From positions 9,435,501 to 9,499,500 of the forward strand of contig CM049404.1 in the NCBI GenBank assembly GCA_026929865.2: a DNA stretch of 64,000 nucleotides. Reading direction: 5' to 3'. Both the position numbers and the translations under genes were made by a program. Numbering within the stretch: position 1 is the stretch's first letter; every line of letters begins with the position of its first letter. The stretch is from Hyperoplus lanceolatus (taxonomy: Eukaryota > Chordata > Actinopteri > Uranoscopiformes > Ammodytidae). The notes under the pieces were generated by a model. That model was given only the letters and a program-made list of their open reading frames with translations. It was not told where the DNA came from and did no database searches. This document shows, one piece after another, positions 1 to 13,489 of this stretch.

Positions 1-44
1 TGTTGTCAGGTGAGAGGCAGGGGGGGAGGCGGCCCATGTTCCAG

Positions 45-3000
45 TCATGACCTCTGGGAATGGGAACACCGACAGCAGCGAGTGCAAACCAGCCCAGGCC
101 TTGGTGGAGTCCCACATCCTCACCCATCTGATAGAGGGCTTCGTCATCCAGGAGGGAGCTGAGCCTTTCCCCGTGAGTACCGGAGCTCGTCATACGTCTG
201 GGTCTCTCGTCTTCTTCTCACATCTAGTGCAGTGTTATTACACAAAGAAGAAGTGATGGCCACAACGTTGCCTTATCATACACATTGCTGAGTCTCAGTA
301 TACAATGTCACAGACTTAAAGGCCTAAATGCACTTCCCTACATGCAGTAATCACAAACAAAACAGTACTTGTTGCAGGGTCACCAAGGTTGTTATCCACA
401 AACCTCGAGGTTTTCCTAGTATTTGATAATGTTTTTGTTTTTTTTCCGCGACAGCCTGGAATTCCTCTGAAATTAAAGAATGTACTGTCCATGTTCAGGA
501 TTAAAACCTCCGGTCTGGACAGCGCTATCTTTGATTAGAGGGGGATGTCAGTCTTGCAGACGAAAAAGAAAACCTTGTTATTTAAAGCTGTGTAATATTT
601 AAATCTAAAAAAAGGACACATCAGTTAGAGGAACCAAAGAGCTGCAGGAACTAAAAGGCCCTTTTGCCTATTCCATTTCCACTACATACGAAAAACTATG
701 AACAGGATCTCAGTTTCCGGTGCCAAAAAGAAGAAGCAGAGACTTTTCTTATGCCCTTCTTCCTGCAATCAAAAGGATTCCCGAGGTGGAAATAAGCTAT
801 TGTATTAATTTAGAAAACAGAACCTTAGGAGTTTCTGGACTAGCTATGAAAGTCGCCATCCGTCTTTCTGTTTCTTGCTTTCACTCTAGATACAACAAAG
901 AGCCAGAGCACATTTGTGTATGTTTTCTTTGCTTTTGCCGCGGTATCAGTATATATATATTGTTTTCTGTCTACAGGTGGAACGTCCATCTTTCTCAATT
1001 GATAGCCTAAGGAGACACACGGCAGACTCAAAGATTGATGTGCTCTCATCAAAGGGTAACGTTCTTTAGACTTGATATTCATTAAGATGATTATACTTTA
1101 TGATATTATATTTTCTTCTACTACATGTACAAATGGAATATTATACACAAAACATGTCGTTACAGGGCAGCACCTTCTCCCAGTATTAACATAGTTCACA
1201 GGATCTAGTTGATCCATCGTATTAACTGCATAAGAATTATAACTATTAGGGTGATTATAATGAAGGTGACCACATGCTGAAGTGTTTTATAAATACTTCT
1301 TGAAGATATCTGACTTAGGCTCTTTGTGGTTTGTAGTGTGAGCCTGTGATTGTGGCAACAGTGCAGCACAGGTTTTGTACCAACATTAATCCATCCATTC
1401 ATTTTCCAAAACGTATCAACGGTCAGGTAGGGTCTTTGGTTCAGGAATTAGAAGCAGGAATTCTAGCGTTGGTGGTGAGGCTAGGCAGGCTGTACATGAC
1501 AGATGGCTTCTCTCAGATTGGATCCGTGTGCCACAGACCCTGCAGGGTTACGGTGTTTGCGTCATCTTGTCTGTGTGTATCGGCACGATTTTCCACCTAT
1601 TCGGCCGTGGGTAGAACTATGAATGGGATTTGAAGCAAGCATATCCATCATGCCTATTTAAACAATTTGGAACTATAGAAGTGTTTCTAACACAAATAAC
1701 ACAAACAAATTCCCATCTTAATGCCACATGTTCTTGATCCATTGGTCTTTGAAACAAGTTCTCAAAGTACATTTGGATTGGTTCTTTCTTAGTGTACAAA
1801 CTTTTATTTACAGTTAATTTCTCAATAAGCTCCAAAAAATGTGAGGGGATACACAGGGAATAGCACAAATGTGGACAACGCAGCACTCAGACAGTCTCTA
1901 CTTTAAAGCATTCATTGGATACTGTGCGACATGTGTTGCACCACGTGGGCCTTGTCCTAGCACCGATATGTTTCTGTGTATGTGGTTGCTATAATTGGTT
2001 CCTGTGCTGTGTTCCCTCAGAGTTTAAGGCCCAGCAGGAGCCTATGCTGACCTGTGAGCTGTGTGGCAGGGTGGACTTCGCCTACCTCTTCAAAAGGACC
2101 AAGAGGTTCTGTTCTACACTGTGTGCCAAACGGTAAGACAAGGCAGGGATGACAACATTACTGTCTTTGACTTTTTTCTTCATTGAAGCAATTCACACTG
2201 TAATGGAATTAATGTGGATCCCAGCAGGTTATTTGGCCCTGATCAGAGTCTATTTGATCTTGTCAAAACATGTACAATGATTCAAGCATTGTGAAACTGG
2301 ATTAAATGGGCCTATTTTCTCTAAAATACTTGTTAAGCTCAATTCCTTGACTGTAAGGAATAATGCAGCATTGTATTGATGTAGAATACAGATATTTAAG
2401 AAATGCTGGAGTCAACAGCTGTATGTAGATGTGGCAGGCCTATTTATGTGTGTCTGCAGAGGGGAAAAAAGTTGTTGTTGTTTTCCTGTATTGAGATGTT
2501 TAGCAGCAGCTAATTCTTTATCATTTTTCTTTGTAGCTACAATGTGGGATGCACAAAAAGAATGGGTCTTTTCCCAAACCGCAGAACCAGCCTGGAGAAC
2601 ATGAAGAAACAAAGATCATTGAACGGAAACCACAAAAACGGCAGTTTAGAGTCTAAAAAGAAGGTGAGGCAACAGTCCACTTTTGACTTTTTAAGCGCCT
2701 GTAAACCCAAATCCTCAAAATCCTTCTAACTATGTAAGTTGGATCAACTTTACGGAAATTCGGTTTAGATGAGGCAGGCTATGCTCTGGTTGTTTTTACA
2801 CAATAAGTATTTTGAACCAATCGGGCTCTGCCCGAACGTTCTGTAAAAACAATGGCTGTTGCTACGGAGACCATTTAAAGTGGCCACGCCCACACAGTCC
2901 TGTCAAACCGTCTCTACAGAGTAAAACAACCAGTTTTTTAAACTAAGTTTTTTAATATTAATTAACATTTATTTTCAATCAAATATTTGTAAAAGCTTAT

Positions 3001-4246
3001 TGAGTCACTCAATGTTGATATCATATATTGATTTTTACTATTATTTTTACTAGACCAGGTTTCCAGAGGCTTTAATCAAAGTTGCACTCTTTGATAAAAT
3101 GCCATCTTTATCTGACTTCTATCTCTTGTGTTATTTCTACCTGGATCATGTCATCTAAACCCCTGTGACTCTTGTCAGACTGCTCCCACTGTGCAGAAGC
3201 CTGCTGCTGCTCTGTCGGCCGCTCACTCTGTCCACCCTGCACATGGAGAGTCCAGCCAGTGTTCAGACCTGTCAGGCTACCAAAGAGCCTCTTCTCCACT
3301 GTCTGCCAGCGGGCTGCTGCCTGTGGAGCCAGGCTGTGAGCTGGCCCTGCTGCCCCTGCTGCCCCACGCCTTCCTGCCCACTGACCCCGGCCTCTGGAAC
3401 ATAGAGGATGTCTACGACTTTGTCTCCTCCCTGCCAGGTGAGTGCTGCCTCAACTGTTGCTGTCACATTAGTTCAAATCCAGATTTTGAGGCATGCAACA
3501 TTTCGCCTCAAACCTGTAATACATCTCAACAGGACACCTCTCAGGCTCAATAAATGTGAGCTTGTTAAAGACGAGACTGTTAGTGTGAAAAAGGAAAGTA
3601 ACTGAACAAATGAAGGATTAAGGAAAAATAAATAAATGTTCGCCTTTTAAAAGAGCTACATTTTTTAGGGCTGGGTATTGGCAAGGATTCACAATACATG
3701 GGTCATAATATATATCGTGATATGATGCATGTTACGATATTCCACATTGTTGTAAAAATGTCAAAACGGAGCTCAATTATAAGTTGCTGTATATGATCTG
3801 GGTGTCCTCTATACATCGCTTTGCATAATTCCAAACTTGAATTCAAATTCAAAACCCAGCATTTCGGGGGTAACTAGCCATACTGCGGTATCTACAGGTT
3901 CGGAGGTTGTAGTTCACAACATGTTAAAAACCTTATTTATTAACTGCATCAAGTTTAATGCATGTTGGGGTTTAGTTGGACACAATATGCTTATAACAAA
4001 TAATTGTAGTCAGCCAATCGTAATGGTTGTTCGGAGACAGTTTTCCATGTAGACTGTGGTGAAGCTGACCGCTGGCTCTGTTTGGCTGCAGGTTGTCTTG
4101 AGATCGCTGAGGAGTTTCGTTCGCAGGAGATCGACGGACAGGCCCTGCTGCTGCTCAACGAGGAACACCTCATGGGGACCATGAACATCAAACTGGGCCC
4201 TGCGCTCAAGATCTTTGCCCAGATTAACATGCTCAAAGACTCGTAG
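45..4246 (+). CDS. phc2: Polyhomeotic-like protein PHC2 (Polycomb PRC1 subunit), 3' part or short isoform
   Basis: Six exons join in frame: 45-172, 977-1055, 2021-2132, 2537-2663, 3179-3437 and 4092-4246 (stop TAG 4244-4246). Counting from the ATG at 47 gives 285 aa. Seen in order: a conserved HD1-type segment ending in EGFVIQEGAEPFP (to residue 42); an FCS zinc finger with CELCGRVDFAYLFKR and cysteines at about 80, 83, 99 and 103; a Ser/Pro-rich linker; and a C-terminal SAM domain containing EIDGQALLLL and MNIKLGPALKI. PHC proteins are PRC1 subunits in nuclear Polycomb bodies; the SAM domain polymerises and FCS binds nucleic acid. The FCS and linker (SSQCSDLSGY) resemble PHC2 more than PHC1 or PHC3. 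The first exon opens with MTSGNGN, which I recall as the start of a short PHC2 isoform, so the ATG at 47 may be a real start; the long-isoform exons would lie upstream of the window. In-frame stop TGA at 11-13 means any upstream coding must splice in at about 44. Confidence 0.88.
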
Positions 4247-4251
4247 CCCAC

Positions 4252-4282
<31 letters not shown>

Positions 4283-6090
4283 ACTGGACAGCTGAGACTG
4301 TGTGGATTCACCTTTTACTCTCTGGGTCTATTTGGTCTATGAGGAACACTTCACCCGTAGTTTGACAAGAATGCTGTTTTAGGTCAATTTTTTTTATTGG
4401 CAACACATTTTCTTCATAATGTATTACTGTACCCTGGGTTCATGCAGGTAAAGGTTTAAGCTTGAATTGTTCTAGTATTTTTCTCAAATGAGCAGGACTC
4501 TGAAGGTTACAGATAGACTGCATTTGCTTTATTAGCCCAAAATACCTGCTTCATTAAAAGATCATATGTGCAGAGCTACAGGCAGTCTAAATCCAGGACA
4601 CGTACTATAGATCCTGGCTGTGCACTGCCTTCTACATGAACTCTGGATATTTCAGTCACTGAGCAGTTTAGTGGATGATAGCAATTTCTTTGCCGAAAGA
4701 AAATAAGATGGGACTGTTGTAAGGTAACAGGAAACACTTGGTACTGTTGAGTTTTATAAGGCGCTCAGTGACTGAAGTGTTAAGAGCTCCAGGAGATGGC
4801 GATGCAGCTCCTTGATGATTACTAGGACAGTCCTGTGTCAAGATACAATCAGTCCAACACAGAGCAACTTTTCATTGAGATGGACACCATTTTTTCCGAT
4901 TTCACAGTCCTCATAATACATCTATGGTTAAGACTGGGACTGGAGGAAACTGTCTGCATAACTGCAGCAGCAGTTGGGGAGTAAAGCCATCCCACAAAAC
5001 AAAAGCTTGAGTTTGAATACAATGGGGGACAAACATTTTCACCTGTATATAGACAAGTTTTGTGACCAAGTTGCCAAATCCATTTGAATGCAGACGTCCT
5101 GTTCACGGTACGGCTCTTTTCTCATGTTCCATGGGACGCTGACATTTAGTGTTAGCAGCGGTCGGGTACAGTGTGTGCACAAGGCAGCGACTGCCTGACA
5201 GAAGTAGAATTCAGCATAGAAAAGTGTGAAAGCAATGAATAGTTAGTAATTTCATTATACTTTTACCAAAGTCAAGTGAGCGTCACTGCTGTCACAAGAA
5301 GGTACCACCCACCTTTGAGCCACAGTTCATGTCCTGGTTTCTCAACGCAGTCGCAGAAGCCAAAAAATGTTGTGTTCCTAAGTATATTTTTCTAATTTTT
5401 GTAAAGAAATGAGCGATGCTCCATTATTTCACTATGGCATCCTTACATCTGCATCTGTTGACCTGTCGATCACAGCAAGCAGTTTTGTTTTCAGAATCAT
5501 TTTTAGGTTTGTGATTGGATCAAATCTTTGCAGGAGACAAAAAGCATTTGAATCATGGTTTTAACAGATGGTTTGTGGTCGGGGTCACTGGCTTTGACTT
5601 ATTAAACATGTTTGTCCTTCAAATTTAATTTATTTAATTTCTTTCTAAATACAGAAAGCCACATTCCTAAACTAAAACTTTGGATTAATTGAATTCAATC
5701 CTTTGTCAAGTCAGTCACGAAAAGAACATATGGATTACACCATGAATTCACATACATGAACTTCACTTTGTCACCACCTCACCTACCAGGAATGAATGAC
5801 ATCGCCATTGTTAATAAATAATGAAAGGATTTCTAGTGCTGTGTGTAGAAGGCACCTCAACATTGATATTTACATAGTAAGAACTGGTTAGAGATTAGAT
5901 GAAGCTCTTGGCCTGTGTGAGTTGGTGTCCTTAACACTGTAGTCTTTGTGCTCCCTTTAGCCTTGACATGAAAACAAGTGACTTAAGAACAGCTGTTTAC
6001 CATCCTCCTCTTCTTCCTGTTTATGTATTATAGAATACATTTGCCTCCAAATGATGCAGAAATAAACTCAAAAGTCTCAGTTGTGAATTC
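4247..6090 (+). other. phc2 3' UTR with (CA)n and a candidate poly(A) signal
   Basis: No coding follows the phc2 stop. A (CA)n tract lies at about 4251-4280, directly after the stop codon. The first good AATAAA is at 6061-6066, after about 1.8 kb of AT-rich sequence without sustained ORFs. The UTR end is inferred from this signal alone. Confidence 0.45.
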
Positions 6091-6366
6091 CATGATGAAA
6101 TGGTGTTTAGATTGTACGATTGTTTGATGATAAATGTTCCACTATGCTCACCAGCTATGCTCTTTAACTGTTAGCTGCCAAGAGACTGAACCTGTAAAGC
6201 CAAAACAACAAGTAATAATTCTCTGTGGTTTCGGCATTACGAGTGAGCCTTTTTCACATCATTGTAGCTTTACAGATTTTTTTCTTAATGAATTTAAATT
6301 AATCAATAGTCTAATATTTCCAGCGCTACACTACAGGTTCCATACATCTTTATTTTATTTTAAATA

Positions 6367-6503
6367 TATTTTTTGGCATTTTTCATACTTTTTGATAGTG
6401 TGAAGAGACAGAGGTGAAATGGGGCAGAGAGGGGAATGACATGTAGAGAACGACGCGGGCGGGAATCGAACCCGGGTCTGCTGCTGGGCCCGGCCCGGTT
6501 TGT
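6367..6503 (-). repeat. Degenerate tRNA-derived SINE (truncated head)
   Basis: On the minus strand this carries a B-box-like GGTTCGATTCC (in GGGAATCGAACCCGGG on the plus strand, about 6459-6475) followed by a tail with the CCATTTC...TCTGTCTCT motif. The tail matches the SINEs at 24601 and 52868. The A-box half of the tRNA head is missing, so it is probably a dead 5'-truncated copy. Confidence 0.7.
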
Positions 6504-9500
6504 CAGACAAACCAATTACACATTATCTCAAAGTAATTCACTCATTTATTTGCCCCATACAAAATGAAATACATTTTTTTTTACATGATCATTCAATTAC
6601 AATCAACTCTGATAATAGCTAACGGTCGGCCATGAGATCAATAAATTAACATCCTTCTTCATTAAGGCACTCAGTAGTTCACAAGAAATAAAAAGAGAAA
6701 AAAAAAAACTTATCTTCAAATAATTTTTCAAATATGCTGCATCAGAAACATCTTGTAAATCAAATATGACAATTATAAACAACATAAAAGCTTTAACACA
6801 TTGTACCTGATTAATATTTCATAAATGTATTTGTATCTTAGAAGTATGTTATATCATGAAGTTTAATTGAATCCTTCAGAATAAAAAGTGGTATACTTTT
6901 CAAATCTGACAGACAAGGTGAGCAGCCAGTAAAGAAAGGCAGACATTAATTATGTACTTTATATATACACACATCTAATTTGACAAATTCAATTCACAGT
7001 TGGCAGATTGATCCGTTTAGTAAAAACATTTAGTAAAGCACAACTGAGTTTTAAAGAGACACTGGAGTGGACACAACCTTAGCTCCTAGTCAGAAAGTGT
7101 CTCTAAAAATACATGTATGTGGTAACGTATGGGTTAAAAACCTTCCAGCACGTTACTGGTTTGGTTCTTAATTTGCCTAAGGCCGCTTCAAGACACCTTG
7201 TCCTGTTCACTCCAGCAGAGAAGAACGGTTGTTTTGTATTTGGTTTGAAGATTTATTGATGGTTGAAGCATTAGCAGAACGTTAATATACAGTTCAAATG
7301 ATCCTATTGACAGATATGGATGAAAGTATGAAAAGTTCAAAGAACCTGCTGCGGGGTGTGGGAAAGCTTTGAAAATAACTCAGGAGGCAGCGCTGAAGAC
7401 ACAGATTGGTAATAAATTAAAGATAAAGAAACTGCCTCGTCCCTCTCTACGAGAAATACTTTCGCCTTTGTACAAATATTGTTTGTTTCAAGCAAACTGA
7501 GCCCTCTTAGTAAATGAACTGAAAACTACAAAGACTACTTGTGATCACTAAGATTGTCTCATTTATCTACAAACCAAACTCCTAAGAGCAGTGTATCTGA
7601 GCCTTTTTCGGCTTCGGCATGTGCAAAGAAAACTCATCTTTGTGAGCATATTACCATGTGGAAGTAGACTCACAGAGCTGCTAGATGGCTATAGATGAAC
7701 TCTTGTAGGTAAAAAAAGAAAATCCACCCATTACTACCAACTAGTTAAGTTTTAGGGGTTGGATAGATATAAGTTGAGCCTAATGTGCTGAAGATTTCTA
7801 CTGTCTATGTTTTTAAAAAGTATAAAGCCTTCAATGTCCTCACGTGATGGTCGGTTGAGGCTCAAAACAACCTGTTTGTGGTCTAGTTGAATTGTGGGTA
7901 ATGCAGGGGTTAGGTTTTGAGTTGGAAGAATGTTTATGGGGGGGAAAAAAACGTTATCTCTGATTGTGCTACATCGATTTTCCTCCCCCACTCTTTAAAA
8001 CGGTCCATTGTGACTTCCACAATGCTGAAGACGTAATGTAGAGCACTTTTAAATTGTGCACAGGAACATTACATTACATTAAATTACGGAACAATTCACT
8101 CAGGTGTTTTTTCCTTGTAAGAATTTCTAGTTAAAAAATTGTTTAACAGGGAATCATGTTGAAGTCGACTTGCTGTCCAAATGTTTTCTTAAATGCTGTT
8201 TGCACTCTAGACTGAAAATTTAAAATGTATCTGCAAAAATATTATAATCAATAACTTTATGTAATATTCTCTAAAGATGAATCAGTTGCGACAATTATCC
8301 CTCTGTTTGGTCTTAAAGCCAGGTAGAGGCCCAGGTTTAACCTACATTCCTCTACGTCTTCTCATGGGGTTGGATCTGTTATCTGTTAGCATCTCCCATG
8401 CAGCCAAAGTTTAAGCAGAAGCACTACACGTTGGCATAGCGCTGCAGAGTTCAAGCAGCACTCCCGTGGTCATGGCCGCCATCCTCACTTTTGCTGGCGA
8501 CCTGGTGAATTCAGAGCGGATGATTAGAATGGAGAACAAGCCCTCCACAGCGCCTCCCAGGGGAAATAGAAACATATGCAGACATGCTGAGGGGTGAGGG
8601 AGGGGTGTGTGACTGAGGCACACAGGGGTCAGACAGGTCAGTAGTAAAGAGCCAAAGCCAACCCATAGATTTCTTGTTAATTTAATTGAGTGATTTCATA
8701 TAAAACATCATCAAAAAGCAGAAGAGAGGAAAAACAAAAAGGAAAAGCAGATAGAGACTTCTGGCAAAGTGAGCACACAGTCCATGCTGATCTTAGACGA
8801 ACAATGAGCCTGCAGCACAACACTCAGGAAGTGTCAACATGTCTATTGGTAAAGGACATCTGTAAACAAGTAGCCGATTTACATGACAACAGACGTAATG
8901 GACTTTAAGCACCAACTTACTGTTGTCTAATTTTGGCATCTGTCATTTGCTGGATAATTTTGCTTTGAGTAGATCCGTGACAATCATCTAAAAAGGAACA
9001 ATAAGACTTTTTCCAGCGTGACTTTTATCCATGGTAGCTTTGGACAGACAAAAGACACAAGCAGTGCAGTTGGAATCAAACCATCAGTTTATCTAACAGA
9101 TTATCTAAACATCTTGAATTGAGCCTCCTCAAATAATGCTACTAATCTCTGGTATGGCTCATTTAATACAAATCAGGTTTGTGTGACTTACTGCAATGTA
9201 AACATGCTTGCCCAGGCACGCTGTAGTATTTTATATCCTTAAGGGAGTCAATGGTTTCCATTCATTCAGTACAAAACTTTTAGTTAGGTCATGATTCACA
9301 GTGGGCACAAAAGCTGCACTTAATTTTGATAAAATATAGGTACCCGGCGGAAGTTTCTAGTAAACAAACTTTGGCCAAATGTTGTGTTTCCTAGCAGTAC
9401 ACACATATAGGATTGTTTATATCTATGCTGGCTTGAAGCCTTTTTTTCCTCAACTTTGTTTCCACACTCTGTTTGGAGCATTAGTGCGTCAAACTATTGA

Positions 9501-10356
9501 CTAGTGGATCATGTGTGGGGAGCCACTCTGAAACATAGCTGCATAGCGCCACTAGCAGCAACAAAAAAAGAAACGCCACAGGGTACCTTTAAATGCTATG
9601 AGTGCAGGTTTGAACTGAAAAGTCCAACACCTACCTTACTTAACACAATTTTTTACAAAAATAAAAGCAGACATGCTGTCCACTGGAATGGATTACCCAA
9701 CTTTACTCTACAATGACATGGATGAAAACTACTTGCTTCCTTAAAAAAGGACATAAACCTATTACACCTTGGAAAATGTTCCTTTGCTAAAGTAAAGTAT
9801 AGCCTCCTAATTCAGGAGACACAATAACCCTTGTGCTTGGTTTTTTTCCATTGCGATCAACAATTACATTCCAATTACAACGGACATAGAGTGCAGTGGA
9901 ACAGGTGCTGTGCTAAAACGACGCCATAGACCAAACGCTAAACTGTAACTTTAGGGTCTGTGATCCTGTCTGAAGGCTACTATTCTACTGGTGCTTTTAA
10001 CATCGCTCACAGTCTCATAGATGAAACAGCTGTATTAAAAACTTCATCAACACAGAACTCATTCAACTCAGAACAAAAACGGTGGAATCACCTTAAGTGA
10101 AAGGGGAATAGGGAAGGGGAGGTGTGTAAGGCCATTATGCCAGCCCGCTCCAGACATGTACCACGTGAGATGGGGGGAAGGAAATTCACTCACAGAGAAG
10201 GTGAAAGTCAAAACTGAGAAATCAACCCACAAAGACAGTGTTCGGAGGGAGAGGAAATCTTTGTCACCACACTCACACAAAAGTAAAAATAATAATAATT
10301 GAGCAGATCAGTTTGCAGTTCATTGTTTCCAGTTAGGTTTTTTCTACCACCTCTGT
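6504..10356. other. Intergenic stretch / probable long kiaa2013 3' UTR
   Basis: There is no supported gene here; the ORFs are short and unlike known proteins. On the minus strand an AATAAA occurs at 7252-7257, followed by T/GT-rich sequence. The region 10356 down to about 7235 could therefore be a long (about 3.1 kb) 3' UTR of kiaa2013. That reading is inference; transcript data would settle it. Confidence 0.35.
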
Positions 10357-13300
10357 TTATACCTTGCTCCTGAAGAGGGGCTTAGCGCCGGGCCCACAGT
10401 ACTCGTTGTATATGAGCTTGAAGAGGAACAGATGGAAGAGCGTTATGAGCGAGGCCACGCTGAACCAGAAGAGGAAGGGCAGGCCGGGGTACCTGTTGGC
10501 CATGTGCTCCTCGTGGGCTAGGATGGCCTTGACGTGCAGCGTGTGGCGCAGGTCCTGAAGGTGGCGCAGGTCTGTGGAGATGTACAGCAGAGGGGTGATG
10601 GGCTGGGTCACCATCACAGGGAAGGTGTGGCCTTTGATCTCTGACGTCAGCTCCACGGGCTCGTTGAGACAGCCAGCCTCACACGCGTACAGCTTCACCG
10701 GCTTCTCCTGCTGCTTGACGGACACGTGGAGGAAAGGCTTCCCCACCACGTCCAGCAGCACGGCCAGGTTTATCAGGTCCTGGTTGTAGTGGATGCCTCT
10801 CAGGGCGTAGCTGTTGTGCAGCACGTCCGGGTCGGCCTGGAACTGGAGGTGGTTCTCTGTGAACTGGAGGCCACCGAAGCTGAGCACCATGCCCTGCATA
10901 GTGCCGTGAGCTCCGGCAGACACCAGCACCTTGCAGCCTCTCTTCTGCAGAGTGAGTGTCCACAGAGTGACCAGCTGTAGGATCTGTGCCGTGCTGCTGA
11001 CGCGCTCGGGCCACAGGTTCTCTGCGTGCATGGTGGCGTGCCCGCTGAAGCAGTGGTCTGCGTAGTTGAGGCTGGACTCCAGGCGGGCGCGGTCCTCACT
11101 GCCCAGCCGTCGGTCCAGCAGAGGGGCCACGGAGGAGGACAGGGTGTAGTACAGGGTAGTGTTCACCGTGCGGCTGGACGGCGTGTGGGAGTCTGTTATC
11201 TTACGCATTTCTACACCTGGATGGACAGAGAAGAAGAAGAACAGCTTCAGAAAAGCCTGGCAAGTAGTGTATTGTTGACCCTCAACTCAATGCACTAGCT
11301 TTTTCAGAGCTTTCAGCTATGGTTCCTTTATTTCGTTTTCCTGTGTGTTGCGCCTTTATTACCACTCATAAATAAAGCGTTAGTTTTGGTGCTCACATTA
11401 TTCCGTTATTTTTCATGTAAAAGCATGCAAATGAAAACACGTTCATTGCTGTTGTGTATTTCTTTAATAAACGCTATGCAAGTAATGTGTTTCAGGCACT
11501 CAGATTTTTAAATATTTGATACATTTGGAAAGGATGAGGAGAGGTGAGACAGAAGGGAGAAATAAAGAATGCATTAGTGAGGACAGAGAAACAGGGAGAA
11601 TGTAAAGAGGCTGCAGCTGACTAAAAATGTAAAATGATAAGAGGATAGAAAGAGGGCAGAAGCCATCTTTACAGGCTGTAGAGTGATTACAAACCAACCA
11701 GAAACACTAAGAGACCACATGAGCAACCACGTTCACGATCCACCATAAAATCTCTCTGGATTTCATTTTATGGTCTACAGGGGTGCAATTTACAATGATG
11801 AGTGCCTTTAGAATCAATATCAATCTGGGTCACAGTGTTTGTTTATAGTATAATAAGAATGACATTTAAAATCAGATTTTGAACTTTGGCCTCCAAAGCA
11901 CACATTAGTCTATTGGTATTTTTTTAAGTCGATTTAATGACCTCTTTCTACGGTATGATATGCTACGGTATAGTATTTTAGACTTTGGTTAGTTTACTTT
12001 TCTGCATATGGGATTGATAAATAGTGGAGTTCATTCCCTGAAAACCTGAGTATATGCCACTTTAAAACCCAGAACCAGCTGCTTCTTCAATCTGAGCTCA
12101 CCTGAAATGAAGAGGTCCATCCAGGCCTGCTGGTGATCCATGACCAGCTCGTCCACGCTGGCCCTCAGCAGCTCTCCTAGCTCCTTCTTGGCTCCGTCTC
12201 TGAGGACAGAGAAGGTCTCCTCCAGCTTGGAGGACTCGATGGGCTCTGAGGTCCACACCACTGCCAGCACGTTGTCTTTGTGCTCAGACTTAGCAGAGAC
12301 CTGGATCCTGCTGTTCAGCTTCTTGGTGACCACCACCACCAGCACCATGCGGTTATTCTCCACAGGCACTCTGCCAGAGGACAGCACTATGTCTTTGTCC
12401 TCCAGCTTCTCAAAGCTGGTGGAGAACTTGCTTCCAAAGGAGGGATTGTCTGAGGAAACGTCCAGGGAGACGGCCCTGTCGGAGGGGTTGTTGATGTGGA
12501 TTCTCTGGAGATAGACGTTGGGTCTGCTCCTGTGTGCGATGAACTCTTCTCTGATGGTGACACATTCCCGGGCTGACTGTAGTGAGGCACAGCGGACAGA
12601 CAGCACGGCTCCTTTCCTGAACCACAGCATGGTGGCCCCAGCCTCGGCCCTCTTCCCCTCCAGGTGGACTCCCACTCTGGGGGAGTATTCAGTCTGATGA
12701 ACCGGAGCAGAGCCGGGCTGAGACGAGGACGCCACCCACAGTTTGTTAGAGTCCATGTCCATCAGAATGTGGCCGTTACCTGCAGTGGTTGAATGTAACT
12801 TGTAAGTACATTTACTCAAGTACTTTGTGATTAAATACGATGTTAATTGTCTTTATGTCTTATTTATGATACATTTTTTCTACTTCCTTAGTCTCTTAAA
12901 CCCCCGGAGTATTTTAGCAGTTTGGCATTTGCAGTTTTACTTGCAGACTTGCATGATGATTCTTAGCACTACTCTGAGGGTTATTACAGAGGGATTTTTT
13001 CATACGATGTTAATTGTCTTTATGTCTTATTTATGATACATTTTGTTCTTAAAAACATGACAAATTATTTTTTAAGAGTGTACGTAGTATTTTTCTTCAA
13101 ATGGAAATGGAAAATGTCTATATCCAAAACCTGTGCAGAAAAAAACATTATGTTGTAGAAATGCTACGTTGTACTATTTTCTGGTCGAGTTTGTTGTCCT
13201 CCATAAATACTTCAGTTACCTGATACGAAAGGTGTATCCTGTTGCTCCAGAGGCGTGCTGTATATCCCCTCTCCTCGGTCCACCAGAGAGCTCCACCTGT

Positions 13301-13487
13301 GGATTTCTGCCAGCAGGCACTGTCCTGCCGCTCCGCCGGGCATGGCCGAGCCGCTGAACAGCGTCCACCTGCGTCCCCCCATGTACCAGTAGAATATCAG
13401 GAAGACAAGCAGCCCTATCAGGAGTCTCCTAGCCCAGCTGCTGGACAACAAACCTGGAAGCCCCTTTAGTCTCTGCTGTAGCCACAT
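10357..13487 (-). CDS. kiaa2013: KIAA2013 homolog, two-pass membrane protein (DUF2152 family)
   Basis: Three exons on the minus strand, 13487-13220, 12779-12102 and 11216-10357, join in frame to 601 aa (the human protein is a little over 600 aa). Start is the ATG at 13487. Seen: a hydrophobic segment at about residues 21-37 (LLIGLLVFLIFYWYMG) acting as signal anchor; a long, presumably lumenal middle domain; and a second membrane segment near the C terminus (FLFWFSVASLITLFHLFLF) followed by a short tail ending GPGAKPLFRSKV. Splice sites are standard (GTAACT, GTGAGC donors; TGCAG, CCAG acceptors). The family is conserved in animals but poorly characterised, so I give no biochemical function. 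Head-to-head placement with plod1 matches the mammalian 1p36 order and supports the call. Confidence 0.9.
12836..13044. repeat. 42-bp perfect direct repeat in kiaa2013 intron 1
   Basis: The same 42 bp occurs at 12836-12877 and 13003-13044, separated by about 125 bp. Immediately upstream is a stretch (about 12800-12830) with the TACATTTACTCAAGTACT motif, which is common in fish dispersed repeats. The pair is probably part of a decayed mobile element. Confidence 0.6.
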
Positions 13488-13489
13488 TG

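Noticed and set aside
720-1010. 96-aa ORF in phc2 intron 1
   Set aside because: It overlaps real exon 2 in the wrong frame and matches nothing I recognise.
10679-11298. Several Ala/Arg-rich ORFs on both strands
   Set aside because: They are other-frame shadows of the GC-rich kiaa2013 exon.
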